A stretch of DNA of 64,000 bases, taken from assembly GCF_008831285.2 (NCBI RefSeq), contig NC_045139.1, forward strand, positions 32,957,706 through 33,021,705, given 5' to 3'. The translations under genes were made by a program, and so were the position numbers. A model generated the notes under the pieces. That model was not told the DNA's origin, ran no database searches, and saw only the letters and a list, made by a program, of their open reading frames with translations. Positions within the stretch are counted from its first letter, which is position 1, and each line of letters begins with the position of its first letter. Source of the stretch: Nymphaea colorata (taxonomy: Eukaryota; Streptophyta; Magnoliopsida; Nymphaeales; Nymphaeaceae). This document shows, piece after piece, positions 48,965-61,771 of this stretch.

Positions 48965-49440
48965 GTTGAACACGAGCTAAGTCGAGCTCGAGCTAGAGAA
49001 TAGCTCGACGGAAACAGCTCAAGCTCAACTTGGCAGTTACGTATTGAGCTTGAGCTCAACTCTAGTAAGGTTTGACAAACTCGTTTGAATAAAATTGGTA
49101 TTCATCATTACGCGTTGAGCTCGATCTCCATTAAGGCTTGATAAACTCGTTTGAATAGAATTGATATTCATCCTTACGTGTTGAGCTCGAGCTTGAACTC
49201 GACTCAATTAAGGGCCGACAAACTCGTAAACTCGATTGAACATATCTACTTGATTAAGGCTCGACACACTCGATTATGACTTAAGCTTGACTCGACAGTT
49301 GCATGTTGAGCTCGAACTCAAACTCGATTATTTGAACGAGTCAATTCATGGACTCGAGCTCGACTCGTTAAGCAAATGACTCAACTCAAACTCATTCACA
49401 AGCCAAGCTTTAACGAGTCTACCTCGACTCTTTGTTCAAC
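48965..49440. repeat. GAGCTCGAG-word dispersed repeat, copy 1
   Basis: It is built from words such as GTTGAGCTCGAGCTTGAACT, CTCGACTCG and ACAAACTCGTTTGAAT. Inside it, a unit of about 63 bp (ACTCGTTTGAATA to CGTTGAGCTCGA) occurs twice near 49079-49200. Relatives are at 53680-54125 and 57470-57785. Confidence 0.6.
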
Positions 49441-49972
49441 GGAGTCCCCCCTTTATTGTAACGAGTTGAGCCCCGAACTTATAATCCCTCATGTGCTGCC
49501 AAAGGAAAATATCAATGTATAAGTCGAACCATAGTGCCATAAGTTATTGAAACCCGACATGATACATAGAGGGGGGGCGATGGAAAGAGTGAGGACTTAG
49601 ACCTTTTTTATTGGGTTCATAACTTCATGTTACTCTCACCCAATAAATACCATAAGTTCTTGAACTTCAAAAATTCTGCCTGCCAAACATCACCAAACAC
49701 GATAAGAAAAACTTTGTGTTATTGGAACACAAATTTTGTTCGCCATTGATGAGGACTACAGGGCCATTTCTATTTTAAATAAAAATAAATAAATAAAAAG
49801 TAAATAAAGCATTTCTAAATCAGAAACATTGAACGATCATTATCTGCCAACATGATCATTTCATTTCAATAGCACTGCTTTGCAAGTCAGTAATCCATTC
49901 TGTTATTATTATTGTTAATTATATCTTCTAATTTACTTATATTTTAGTTTATTTCTGTTTCACTTATCTAAA

Positions 49973-49993
49973 TCTCTCTCTCTCTCTCTCTCT

Positions 49994-50037
<44 letters not shown>

Positions 50038-50038
50038 T
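49973..50038. repeat. compound (CT)n(AT)n microsatellite
   Basis: About 10 CT units run into about 22 AT units with one TGTA interruption. Confidence 0.9.
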
Positions 50039-50594
50039 TCAATTAAACGTAGAATATAAGGAAGGAAAAAGAGATGTGACAGATGGGTAGTCCGAGTAAA
50101 ACAAAATGGGAAGACTTGTAAGCAATAATTTAGGTTTAATTTAATGGGGAGAGTCAGTGACTTGCCTGATCATCGACGCAATGCATATTTGTTGTTAAGC
50201 AAATGTTTTTTAGTGTTGGTGGGGAGTTGAACGCACTAACAGCTTTGAATACGACTCCATCGATTCTCCACTCCAATATAATTCTCCCATCCACTGCTCT
50301 TTCGGCCACCTTTTCTCCATTTTATTATCACACCAAGTTGGTCTTCCAGAGTTTCCAGATCCCCTTGGCCTTTGCTCTTCTCCATTAGTTTTCTCCCTTG
50401 AAAGAAAGAACAGACATTATCTCTTTACTTCTTAGCAGCAACGCTGTCAGTATAGACAAAAACAGGTGATAATAAAGTCCTTAAAGAAAAACTTACATTA
50501 GGTAAACCTAATCGAGTTTAGAGAGAGAGAGAGAGTGAATCTCATGGGCACATGCTTCAACATATGAAAATGTTTATAGCTCGTCTCAAATGTA

Positions 50595-51120
50595 GGGATG
50601 TCAATGCATCGAATTCGAATTCGAATTCATATCTGCCTTTTGGATATTCGTGTACTTGGATTCAAATACAAATAAAAATTCAAACAGTCATAATCCAAAT
50701 CTGATTTTTACATTCATATCTGAATCCAAACTTTGAACCGAATCTGACTGATTTTTGAAATATAAGGGAATTGAATTTTATATAACAGAATTGAATATAT
50801 AGAATATTTATTTAAAACTAAGTCCGATCAAAATCTCAATCTCAATCCGATCCGATTTCTTAATCACATTTTTTTTTTAGTCTGTTTTTTACATTCATAT
50901 CTGAATCCAAACTTTGAATCGAATCTGACTAATTTTCGAAATATAAGGGCTTTCAATTTTATATAAGAGCATTGAATGTAGAGTATTTATTTAAAACTAA
51001 ATCCGATCCAAATCTCAATCTCAATAGGAATTCCATCCGATTTCTTAATCAAGCATTTTTTTTTATTTTTTCCAAATGATTTGAGAGGATATCTGACTAA
51101 AATCGGATATACTGACATCC
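50595..51120. repeat. dispersed repeat with internal 181-bp tandem duplication
   Basis: ACATTCATATCTGAATCCAA begins at 50710 and again at 50891. Each is followed by GAATCTGACT, AAATATAAGGG, ATTTATTTAAAACTAA and TCTCAATCTCAAT. The flanks carry GAATTCGAATTCGAATTC and AATCGGATATAC. Confidence 0.75.
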
Positions 51121-51416
51121 TTATCCCAATGTGACTGTGAAGTGCACATGTTCCTTACTTACATCCATTAATTGCAAAATTTAAACCCCAACCTCCAAGA
51201 AGCAGCAGGAGAGTTAGAAACTTAAGGCAGAGAAGATCATCAGGGCACAAATTACATGTAAATTTCTAATTCAAAAAAGATGAAAGATCTAATTGTTTTG
51301 TAAGTTACAAGCAAATGCCCCCCTTGGCTAACATGTGGCTCCGCCATTGAGAATCTAATTAAGACAAGCGAACGACAATGGGATTTGAACCGCCAACTCC
51401 CCACCTATGTCAAACC

Positions 51417-51685
51417 AGTGGCGAAGCTACATGTAGGGCAGTTGCTCACACAGGTCCGAGGGTTCAAAATTTAAAATAGACTTAGGTCTTGGTTCGGCCA
51501 CCGCCCGACCCAGGTGTGCCGCTTAATCAGAACATTAAACTAAAATTGCGCGGACTCAGAGGAGCTTGGGGGTGGGGCAGAAGAGGGAGGGGGCTGATAA
51601 AAATTTAAAAAAAATATTGTTTGTGTCGGTAAAAAATTTAAAAAGTACCGCTGATAAAAAATTTCTGGCTTTGCCCCTGCATGCG
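51417..51685. repeat. dispersed repeat with GTGGCGAAGCTACATGT head
   Basis: It opens CAGTGGCGAAGCTACATGTA and GGGCAGTTGCTCACACAGG and closes TTTCTGGCTTTGCCCCTGC. Versions of these ends occur near 12755-12812 and 58200-58250, so it is a mobile or formerly mobile family of unknown class. Confidence 0.5.
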
Positions 51686-52008
51686 CATTTATATGCATGA
51701 GGTAGGAAGTCGTGTTGGTGATCTTGTGGCCCTGGGAGGCGGACTGGTCAAGATCAAAGGTGACTCAACGCTTCTTTTGAATGCTTATCTTTGCTGTCAT
51801 GGTTAGCCAATTAAAGAAGAAAGGTTCGGTCGTCACTTACAAGTTGGCAGGTCAATTGGAACGATTTGCGTGACTCGTGCCCTTTATTCTTCTCATTTTC
51901 TTTTATATTATTTTCAAGCATTAAAGCAACTCAAGTCTAGGGCATCACCATCGTTTATTTTTCTAAGAGTCTTTAGACGTAAGTCTCTTGGGACCAGTAA
52001 AAAGCTTT

Positions 52009-52053
<45 letters not shown>
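52009..52053. repeat. (AT)n microsatellite
   Basis: About 22 TA units with one TACATA interruption. Confidence 0.9.
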
Positions 52054-52056
<3 letters not shown>

Positions 52057-52326
52057 AAACAGTTTCGTGATAATTAAAGTTTAAGAATTTTTTGTCATTA
52101 AAAGAAACAATAAATGGTCACTAAAGCAAACACAAAGTGTCTTTGCATTATAAACAATGAAGGCAATTCTTTTTACAAGTTGAGTTTACTGCAAGTAACC
52201 TTTGTACTTATTGTACAACTGATCATTTATGAGAAAAATGCTTCGATATTTTACTTCAAAAGTCATGCATGTCCCAAGTATTGTTGAATTTTCATTAAAA
52301 CATTTAATAGTTTGCCAAAGTTTTCT

Positions 52327-52328
52327 CC

Positions 52329-52393
<65 letters not shown>
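52327..52393. repeat. compound (CT)n(AT)n microsatellite
   Basis: About 13 CT units followed by about 20 AT units. Confidence 0.9.
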
Positions 52394-52397
<4 letters not shown>

Positions 52398-52487
52398 GGA
52401 TCTACCACTGCCCATTGTAAGATATGTGTCCTTTTGCAGATCGTCTTGCACTTTGACGTCAAAAATGCTCATTCGGTATGTCTGACG

Positions 52488-52605
52488 GGGTTGACACAAT
52501 GGTTAGAGCAAGGAGGCGCTATGTTGCAAAAGGAAGACACCGATATGCAAGTTGAAATATAACGGGATTATGAACCCGGAACCGTGAAAACAGCCTTGAA
52601 CCTTT
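52488..52605 (+). mobile_element. SINE-like segment
   Basis: GGGGTTGACACAATGGTTAG contains an A-box-like block, and GGGATTATGAACCCGG lies about 60 bp on. The ATGGTTAGAGCAAGG phrase is tRNA-like, but no cloverleaf forms. Confidence 0.35.
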
Positions 52606-52984
52606 GGAGAGAAAGAAAAGATGCTTCGGCCTTCACTTGAGTCGCTTACCTCAAAAATGCTCATGTAGTGCTGCTTTCTTTATAAGCAACATGATCTCCA
52701 AACCTTTTGAAAAATCCGACAGACATTGCAATCCACCTCAAATATTGATAATTTTTCGGGTGATAATTTAAAGACTATTAGTGTTCCTCTCATTTTCCAC
52801 TATTGAAAGGTCACATTGCATAATAAAGGTGGCATGCGCCAACTTGTTCCTTGTTTCAGCTACCATTAATAGACCTGTGATTATACAAAAAGCAAGATCA
52901 TTTTTGGGTTTTTTTTATAAAATGAAAAAGGAAAATGATCCGAGAAATCGGATATGGTAAAGAATATTATCCCATTTGAGTCCG

Positions 52985-53107
52985 ATCAAACTAAATATTT
53001 TCTTGATAATTAGTGCCAAATTTCACGATATTGAAACGATTAATCATCAAACTAAATCTTTTCTTGATAATTAGTGCCAAATTTTACGATATTGAAACGA
53101 TTAATCA
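52985..53107. repeat. 61-bp tandem duplication
   Basis: ATCAAACTAAATATTTTCTT to GAAACGATTA at 52985 is repeated from 53046 with two or three substitutions. Confidence 0.9.
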
Positions 53108-53679
53108 TTGGCATTTGGCATTGACAAACTTTTTTATATTGTCTTTTTGAGACACCATATCCAATTGCAGAGAGAAAGATACATGTTGGTGTTTGTTGAA
53201 CAATTTAAGGAACCCAATTAATCAAAACTCGATCCCAAACCCAATTAATGACGGAGAAACTTCTTTCTCATGCGTGGGAACCTTGATTCATTTGAAACAG
53301 GTTAGCTTTATTTATGTTTGCTTCATAGTCAGTTTTCTTTATCATTTTAAATATATGATATATTAGTCAATGGTTTGGACTTAATGTGACATTGTCCGAA
53401 ATCTCAATCTGACTAACCTGTCGTAATGAGAAAATTTAGACCCATTTAGTAATTAGATCCAAACTGTTAAAAAACCGAATCCAACGGATACCTGAGTCTG
53501 GCAAACACGCAAGTCCCTAATAGCGTGTTTGATTCGGAAGAACATGCCGTTCCACAGAAGTGTAACACATGGGTTGTGCAGGTAGGGCGCCATGAGTTTG
53601 AACACCGTACTGATAAAAAAAATGCGACTTGTATATATACTGTTTAGCATAACATCAATCCAAAGGCTTCAAAGGGTTG

Positions 53680-54125
53680 TACACGAGCCGAGTCAAAAAA
53701 CTTCAAGCTCGAGCTTGACTCGACTACATAAAATTGAGCTCGAGCTTGACTCGACTACACAAAATTGAGCTCGAACTCGACTGGTTTAACCCATTTAACT
53801 CATTCAAGAGTTAGCTCGTTTAGCTCATGTAAGTGTTAACTCATGTAACTCGTTTAACTCATGTAAATGTTTAACTCATGCAACTTGTGAACATTTGTTT
53901 TTGCCCTAAAAGTTAAAACCAGTGATTCAGTGAATCGGTTTTAGAAATATTATATAGAGTACAGGTTTGCGAGTCGAGTTCCTAAAACTCGAACTCGACT
54001 CGTTTATCGTTTCGAGTGTCTTTGTAAGCTCGAACTCGGCTCGTTTATGAACTAGTCGAGCACGAGCAAAGCTTTTTCGAGATAGTTTAAGTCGAGCCTG
54101 AGTTGGCTTGGCTCATTGTGCAGTC
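53680..54125. repeat. GAGCTCGAG-word dispersed repeat, copy 2
   Basis: ACACGAGCCGAGTC, AAAATTGAGCTCGAGCTTGA (twice, about 48 bp apart) and TAACTCATGTAACTCG words match the family at 48965-49440. It ends near GGCTTGGCTCATTGTGCAG. Confidence 0.6.
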
Positions 54126-54129
54126 CTAG

Positions 54130-54335
54130 CATAAAGTAGCTGGTCGGGCTAGTGGCACAGAAAGAGATACGTCGCCAGTTCAATTCCAGTAAAATCTATG
54201 TGCATAGGCCACATAGGGTTAGAGCGCAGCACCAAGTTGATGATCCTACTGTTTTCCACTTAGGCATCAACACCGCCCTAGACCCTGGAGGCAAAGGAGA
54301 ATCTTTCCTCTCTGCGGCTTTCACTCACCCAAAAC
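54130..54335 (+). mobile_element. SINE-like element
   Basis: AGCTGGTCGGGCTAGTGGCA (A-box-like) and GCCAGTTCAATTCCAG (B-box-like) are about 25 bp apart. The segment then runs to CCCTAGACCCTGGAGGCAAA and TTTCACTCACCC, a tail that also occurs near 44037 and, in part, near 24912 and 25196. Confidence 0.5.
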
Positions 54336-54641
54336 AACACCCTCAAACCAAATCTGACCCATTTGGGATCCACAAAAACTAATCTAACTTAGATCATGTG
54401 GGTAGCAGCTGTGCATAACATTTATGTGGAGCTTACAAAATAGACAGAAACAGATCCTGCTTTTTATAGTTTATGTCTTCATGAAACGAAAAAAGTACAT
54501 CCTCAAAAAGGCTAACCAATAACTCCATCAGACTCGAAACTGAAAGGGACAGTTCATGTAGAAAGAACCAGTAGATTACAGCCTATTAGAATAATTCACC
54601 AGTCTTCTTCTTGGCTCATAAAAGGGCCAAAGAGTATTTTC

Positions 54642-56071
<1,430 letters not shown>

Positions 56072-56182
56072 GCTTCCTGGCGTTACAGAACTCTGCACTG
56101 GGTTTTTGGAGAAGAAGAAGAACAAGGCCACAAGAGGACTAACTAAGAACTGCACAGTTAGAGCAGCCAAGATGCTGGGTTG

Positions 56183-56192
56183 TATATATAGA
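56183..56192 (-). promoter_or_regulatory. TATA box of the E2 gene
   Basis: CTATATATAC on the - strand, about 112 bp upstream of the ATG at 56071. It predicts a start near 56155 and a leader of about 85 nt. Confidence 0.55.
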
Positions 56193-56954
56193 GAGCGGCT
56201 GTGGGGAACTGGACGAAGGAAATGACTTGATCAAAGTGGATCAAGGCATAGATGCCATTAAAAAGCAGCATGCACCAAGACATGATTCCCTACGAAGGGC
56301 TTTGAGTGGTGCCAACAAGGAATAAGTGAAGAATACAAGCACATATCTGATCTTTAGAAGTCAATTGTGGAAAAGACAAGAATGTAAAGGAAATGGAAAG
56401 TGATGCAGTGGGAAGGCTTTCATGGTGGCGCTTTGTGCTGAGGGACAAGCAGAAAAGGAAACGATAAACATGCAATTCCTTAGCAGAATATCTACAAAGC
56501 TCAGAGATTCGCCTCGCCGAAAAGCAAAAGAAATGTGTGGAATGAGATGTTTTTCTGCCTCAGAAGAACAGACTTTAATGGTTGAAGATGCACAGGCCTG
56601 TTCATAATACAATGAATCAATGAATTTGATCAGAGCAAGACTAGTAGCAGCAGAATGTCAGTTTTGGATGACACCCTACTGCACGATGGCTCTTATCAGG
56701 TCATGAACATGTTCATGGCAGTTGAAATTACTTAAAACTCTATGGCGAAGATAGAAAATTTGTCCAATTGGTAGTGTGATTGATCTCCATAACAAAGTGA
56801 ATTTGATCAAGGGAACATTCGTAGCAGCAGAGTATCACTTTTGGTTCATGCCCATCTATACAGCAAGAAATTCTCTTTAGAGGAGCACAAACTAGTAATC
56901 ATCAATACATTTTATTTTACAATATATTCTATATTGCTTTTTTGCTGCGTCTTG

Positions 56955-56957
<3 letters not shown>

Positions 56958-57008
<51 letters not shown>

Positions 57009-57021
57009 TGTGTGTGTGTGT
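56958..57021. repeat. compound (AT)n(GT)n microsatellite
   Basis: About 24 AT units followed by 8 GT units. Confidence 0.9.
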
Positions 57022-57469
57022 TCAATTTATTTAATTTATGAAGAAAAACTTTCTTGCAGAAAAAGAAGACACACTCACGAACACACAAGGTGTTGGTATG
57101 GATCCATCAACGACAACTATATGAGATAGAGACCTTTTGATGGTCCTAAACAGGCTTTATTCGTGCCTAGCCTGCCCTTAAAGTGGGCCTCTAAGGAATC
57201 TCCGCGCCCACTTTTTCTTTGTCACAAGTGGTAAGCCTTGATGGTACCCGACGGTTGGAGCTCACCCTGAGTTTACTTCTGATAAATCAAGTCATCCGGT
57301 CCTTTATTATCATTTTTAAAAACTTAAAAAATAAAACATCAACATGCCGCTAAGATATTGCAGCCAACCAATTCAATTCAATCTCCGATCTACAGTACCA
57401 TGTTTCAATTTGTAGTTATTTTCATTAAGATTAAGAAACTTTTAGAATATGATTTTTTATTTATTTATA

Positions 57470-57785
57470 AGGCTGCACAACAGGTCGAACCAACTCGAGT
57501 TTGAACTCCAACTTATTCGATTAAGCTCGACTCGAACTTGACTTATTCGTAACGAGTCGAGCTAACTCAACCTTTATAACGCATCTAGTTCGAGCTACAT
57601 GAACTCGATTTGATTAAACCCAAGTAAGCTTGTTGGTAGTTTCCAAACTCGAAACTAAGAAAGAGATCAAGTCAAATGAGGAGTTGGTAAATGAGTTTAA
57701 ACGTGTCGAGCTCGAGTCGGGACTTCATCTATCAAGTCGAACTCGAGCTGACCTTGTATAACTCAGTCTGAGCTCAGCCGAGCAA
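57470..57785. repeat. GAGCTCGAG-word dispersed repeat, copy 3
   Basis: GCTGCACAACAGGTCGAACC, ACTCGAGTTTGAACTCC, GTGTCGAGCTCGAGTCGG and TCGAACTCGAGCTGACC belong to the same family as 48965-49440. Confidence 0.55.
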
Positions 57786-58272
57786 TATATGATTCGGATC
57801 CAGGTGTTCAACCCTAATCAATATACGTCGGCACCAAAAATTCCTCATTTTGGAGCGCAGTTTGTCGTGAATGAAAGGGAACCTATTCCCTGTGCTTTAC
57901 GTTCATCACCTTTAGCAAGCAGACTTTTCCTTCTTTCTTCTCTTTTTGATCCTTCCCGTTGCTGTCGGTCACTATAATATACAGTGTGATTTGAAAGTTC
58001 AATTGTTAAAAAGATCGCCTATTTAAAACTGGTAGCTGCCAATAAGATCTCCATGTACTTGCTTGCCTTTACTAAAAGATTGGTTCTAAATTAGTGAAGA
58101 AATTCGAACCTTTTCCCCACCTATTGTTTTGTTCGCTCAAATTCAAGTATAAAAGGATGTACAACGATGAACAAAACTATGGTGTTTGATTGCTTTTGAT
58201 GCAGTGGTGAAGCCACATGGTAACTGGTGTGGTGTGGGCAGTTGCCTACACCGTCGTGTTTAAACATTTATC

Positions 58273-58276
<4 letters not shown>

Positions 58277-58319
<43 letters not shown>
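58277..58319. repeat. (AT)n microsatellite
   Basis: About 21 uninterrupted TA units. Confidence 0.9.
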
Positions 58320-58321
<2 letters not shown>

Positions 58322-58883
58322 CACCACTACTTTGACGGCATATTTCAAACTTTATATTTGAAAAAGTGAAGTGTTCTTGTTACCAAACATACTCTTTGAA
58401 CATTATGTCTTTACATGAATTAATGGTTAAACGTGCCCTTGAGTTGTAAGAGTTTATAGTTTTGTTGCATGGAGAATTTGTCAATCCTAGGGGCTGAGGC
58501 AGGTGTGGGCATTGTGTGGGTAATTGACCACACAAGCCCATTAAAAAAATGTTTATTTTCATATTTGATACTTCAAAGACAATTTTTTCATTTATATATT
58601 GCTGTCCTTTTAAAATTTAATAACGGATGCCTTTTTAAGAAAAACTTGTTGGATCCAGCCCTGGCCAATCCTACTTTGTCGAACTTGGAATTAATACATT
58701 GCCATTTGGCTTTAGGTCTTAAATATGGCTTTTATTACAAAAAGAGTGTTCAACATTTGAGTAAATAAATTAGGTGCTCAAACTTTAGAAGCGGAACAAA
58801 GAAGAAATTTTGAAAGAGCCACATAGTGACAGAAAACATTGTTCTCTCACGGTCTAACCCTAGGGACATTTTCGTTATTTTAT

Positions 58884-58981
58884 GGGTGCATTTTTTACCC
58901 GTACCACTTTTGTGCTTATTTAAATGCAAGGTTCCCTTTCCTTCTATAGGAGCAAAAGTGGTACGGCTCAAAAATGCGGCC
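58884..58981. repeat. short inverted repeat (hairpin)
   Basis: Arms of 29 bp at 58884-58912 and 58953-58981 are near reverse complements. The inner 14 bp (CCGTACCACTTTTG and CAAAAGTGGTACGG) are perfect; the outer part shares GCATTTTT. The loop is 40 bp. It may be a MITE-like remnant. Confidence 0.7.
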
Positions 58982-59573
58982 ATTAAATCACAGGAAGGAA
59001 CCAGCGTCTTGTATTTGAGCAAACTGAAATCGTCGTCTTAACCAAGCAATTTGATTCTTAAAAATTGTTTTTTTTTTCTTATGTCTAATCTAAAAGTCGA
59101 CAAACCCTCTCTCTCTCTCTCTCTAACATTCTCTCTCTCTCCCTCTCTCTCTCACACACACACACATATATGTATAAGGTAAACCCGGACTCTATGCAAT
59201 ACCATGCTCTATTTGATGGTAGAGGAAGATTTAAAAAAAAAAAAGAAAAAAAGAAAAGAGACCCATTAAGGACAGCCTTGAGGGTCATCAGATCTGCTGG
59301 CCCTGATAAGCTGTTCATTTGCGTGTTGTAAACTTTGGAGTCATGATTCTCTATGTGCTTGTACAAGTGATTGAATGATGACTCTGACTATCTAAAGTCA
59401 CCCAGTTATCTAATTAGAATGTTCATCCGAAGTATATGAACGGCTGAGAGAAAAAAAAAGTGATTTAATACTACAAGATAAAAATGTCTATCACATTTTT
59501 CTCATTGTTTTTCTCTTAATTGTCCATTATGTTGAATTGAACTGTTCTTATTGGATGATTGGGTGACTCCAAT

Positions 59574-59576
<3 letters not shown>

Positions 59577-59649
<73 letters not shown>

Positions 59650-59678
59650 CAAAAACACACACACTCTCTCTCTCTCTT
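59577..59678. repeat. compound (AT)n, (AC)n, (TC)n microsatellite
   Basis: About 35 AT units (59577-59647), a short spacer, then AC and TC runs. A (CT)n/(CA)n cluster also lies at 59106-59165. Confidence 0.9.
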
Positions 59679-60047
59679 TAAACCGAAAAATGTTTCTACA
59701 AACGTTAAATTGAATCAGTCGATTGGATTTAAAACCATTAATGAAATGGAGTGGTCTCACCTGCTAATCTGATAAATCCAACACCTTCAAAATCTCTAGC
59801 CTTTGGAGATTATACTACATACGAGCATCAGTACGGCTGCGAATGTCAGATCGCTTAGACAATCTAGGAGGCTGAAGAGAAGGTAAGCAGGAAACTTACG
59901 AACTCGTGATAACCAGATCGATCGACATCTTAGATAAGTAACGTCAAGGGCTGAGGATTGTTCTAGTAATATCTTAATAGGACGGTTCTAAGACAGATTT
60001 GGTAATAGAATTATAGAAATACTCAAGCCCATTGCGGACAACCTCAA

Positions 60048-60570
60048 CGCTCACATAATAGCATTAAAAGGTTCAAGATTGTAATTGGAATCCAGGCTTT
60101 TTTTTTCATGAAATTCAGTTGCCAAGTTCACTACTGAGTCGTGAAACTTTGGCACGAGTTCTTGTTTGCCAATTAATGTCATTGATAGCAAAGATATCAA
60201 GTTGGACCAAGTCTTCAGTCTATCAAACCAAGCTTGAGGAGTCACGGTAAATCTCTATTTAGTTAGTTAACATACTAAATGGAATTGAAATTCTCAAAAC
60301 CAAAGAGTTTCACCATGAAAAGCTTTTTCTTGGGGTTATCCTGAAGAAATACATAGAAACCAGGTTGACGTAAAAATTCAATCTTGACAAATAGCAACAT
60401 ACAATAAAAAGCATGTTGGTTGCAACAGGTCAATAGCACATTGTTCTCCGGAAGCTCGAATTACCAAATTTGGACGTCTTTGCGGATATTCATGCAGTAG
60501 CATATCACAAACGGAAAAAGTTGGCTTCCCAGTTGTGTCAACATCGGCTAACGGGTTATAAAACATCACA
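60048..60570 (-). other. two coding-like pieces, unrecognised
   Basis: On the - strand two open stretches read like real protein. The first, about 60564-60470, follows a good acceptor (GATTGTTTCAG before GCGTATGTG), codes AYVMFYNPLADVDTTGKPTF and on to EYPQRRPNL, and could end at a GTAATT donor. The second, about 60237-60048, codes WFDRLKTWSNLISLLSMTLI and ends EPFNAIM with a stop. Neither matches a family I can name, and no start or joining splice set was established. They may be exons of an unannotated gene, a decayed copy, or chance. Confidence 0.3.
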
Positions 60571-61323
60571 TACGCCTGAAACAATCACTCGATCTCTCCT
60601 AGAGAAGCTGTGGATGCACTTTTATACCAGTAGAAAAGAAAAAGTACCAAATTTGACAGAAAATTGATTCTGCAAAGTACAGACTAACTGAAGCAATCTC
60701 GGGTTTGAGGAGGAGAGGGGCCAAAAACCACCGAAAAGAACCAAAATATTATGTGGTTGACATAGAAAGAGGCAGAAGCATGGAAGAACTTCCAGACGAA
60801 GTAAAATATTAGTAGTGCTGCACAACGCCTGAGGGAGCAGAGCGCATGAGTTGCTGGCGACCTTGATGGTGCAGCACAACTTGACGTGTAAGCATGTAGT
60901 CACTCACAACTCCAATGACAGTTTTCAAAATGAAATGAAAATTTTGACAATGCTTTTGGTGAAGAATAAAGTACACTGCAGACAAAGATGTCAAACCTTG
61001 GAAGGGACCTAAACAGAGATACATAATATGAATATAAGATTGTCCATGAAGTAAAAGACAGTTCCAATGATCATCTTCCCCACATCTCTCGACGACCAAC
61101 CAGAAACTAAAAGCAAAATGGTGACAACTACCACGTGTGAGTTGCACGCACATCACCAAAGAAAATCAGAGAGATAGAGAGAAGGAAATCATCTTGCTGC
61201 TGACTTCAACGCTCTAGTAACGTCAGCTGAATATACACCAAAGACCTGCTTCCTCGGAATCTTGAGAACGGAACCCGAGGATCAATGGTTTGATTTAGCC
61301 CATCTACTTAAAATGAGTCATGA

Positions 61324-61771
61324 TCACAAGATATAGCAGCCCTTCTGTGACTTTCTCTTCTTCTTTTTCTTCTGCTTAGGCGGCTGAAGCACTACCTTGA
61401 TAGCTGCATCAAAAACTCCCTTGACGTTCTGCAGAACAACCTCATCCGTTAAAAAAAATAATAATAATAAAAATAAAAAGGATAAAGGTGAGAGATATGA
61501 TGAAGATGAATGGAGCCAGACCTGCTGAGTCTTCGAACTGCATTCTATGTAAGCAGGAGCTCCAATTACCTTCCTCAGTTCCTCTCCCTGAACTCATAGC
61601 AAATAAAAGAATAGGTGCATCATGAACTTGTACACATACCTTTCTAAGTAAAGAAAGTTTTTTTTAGTGGCACATATCAAATGATAAATGCAAGGATTAA
61701 TGGTACCTGAGCAGTAGTGATTGGTACAGCACCAGGATGATCAGCACAGAATTGCTTATCATCCCGAAGAT
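61324..61771 (-). CDS. ROP: ROP/RAC small GTPase, last three exons (partial gene)
   Basis: The C-terminal part of a plant Rho GTPase, a plasma-membrane switch for polar growth and signalling. Exons 61771-61707, 61587-61522 and 61428-61324 code [40 protein letters not shown] and [20 protein letters not shown] in frame. The ECSSKTQ block is the G5 guanine-binding motif, and DLRDD follows the G4 TKLD, whose first base is in the missing exon. The tail is a polybasic run (KQKKKKKRK) and CYIL, a CAAX box ending in Leu, so type I and probably geranylgeranylated. Exons for the P-loop, switch I/II and the WIPELKHY region are not in the 2.2 kb to the right, so they lie beyond 64000. Confidence 0.93.

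Larger units (their letters stand above)
56193..61323. other. spacer between the E2 and ROP genes
   Basis: It begins with the E2 upstream region. It contains microsatellites, the third GAGCTCGAG-word repeat (57470-57785), two GTGGGCA-type dispersed repeat pieces (about 58200-58260 and 58490-58540), an inverted repeat at 58884-58981 and two coding-like pieces at 60048-60570. The last part before 61324 should include the ROP 3' UTR. Confidence 0.5.

Noticed and set aside
52488-52605. A tRNA gene
   Set aside because: Only box-like motifs are present. No acceptor stem or cloverleaf pairs, so it was kept as SINE-like.
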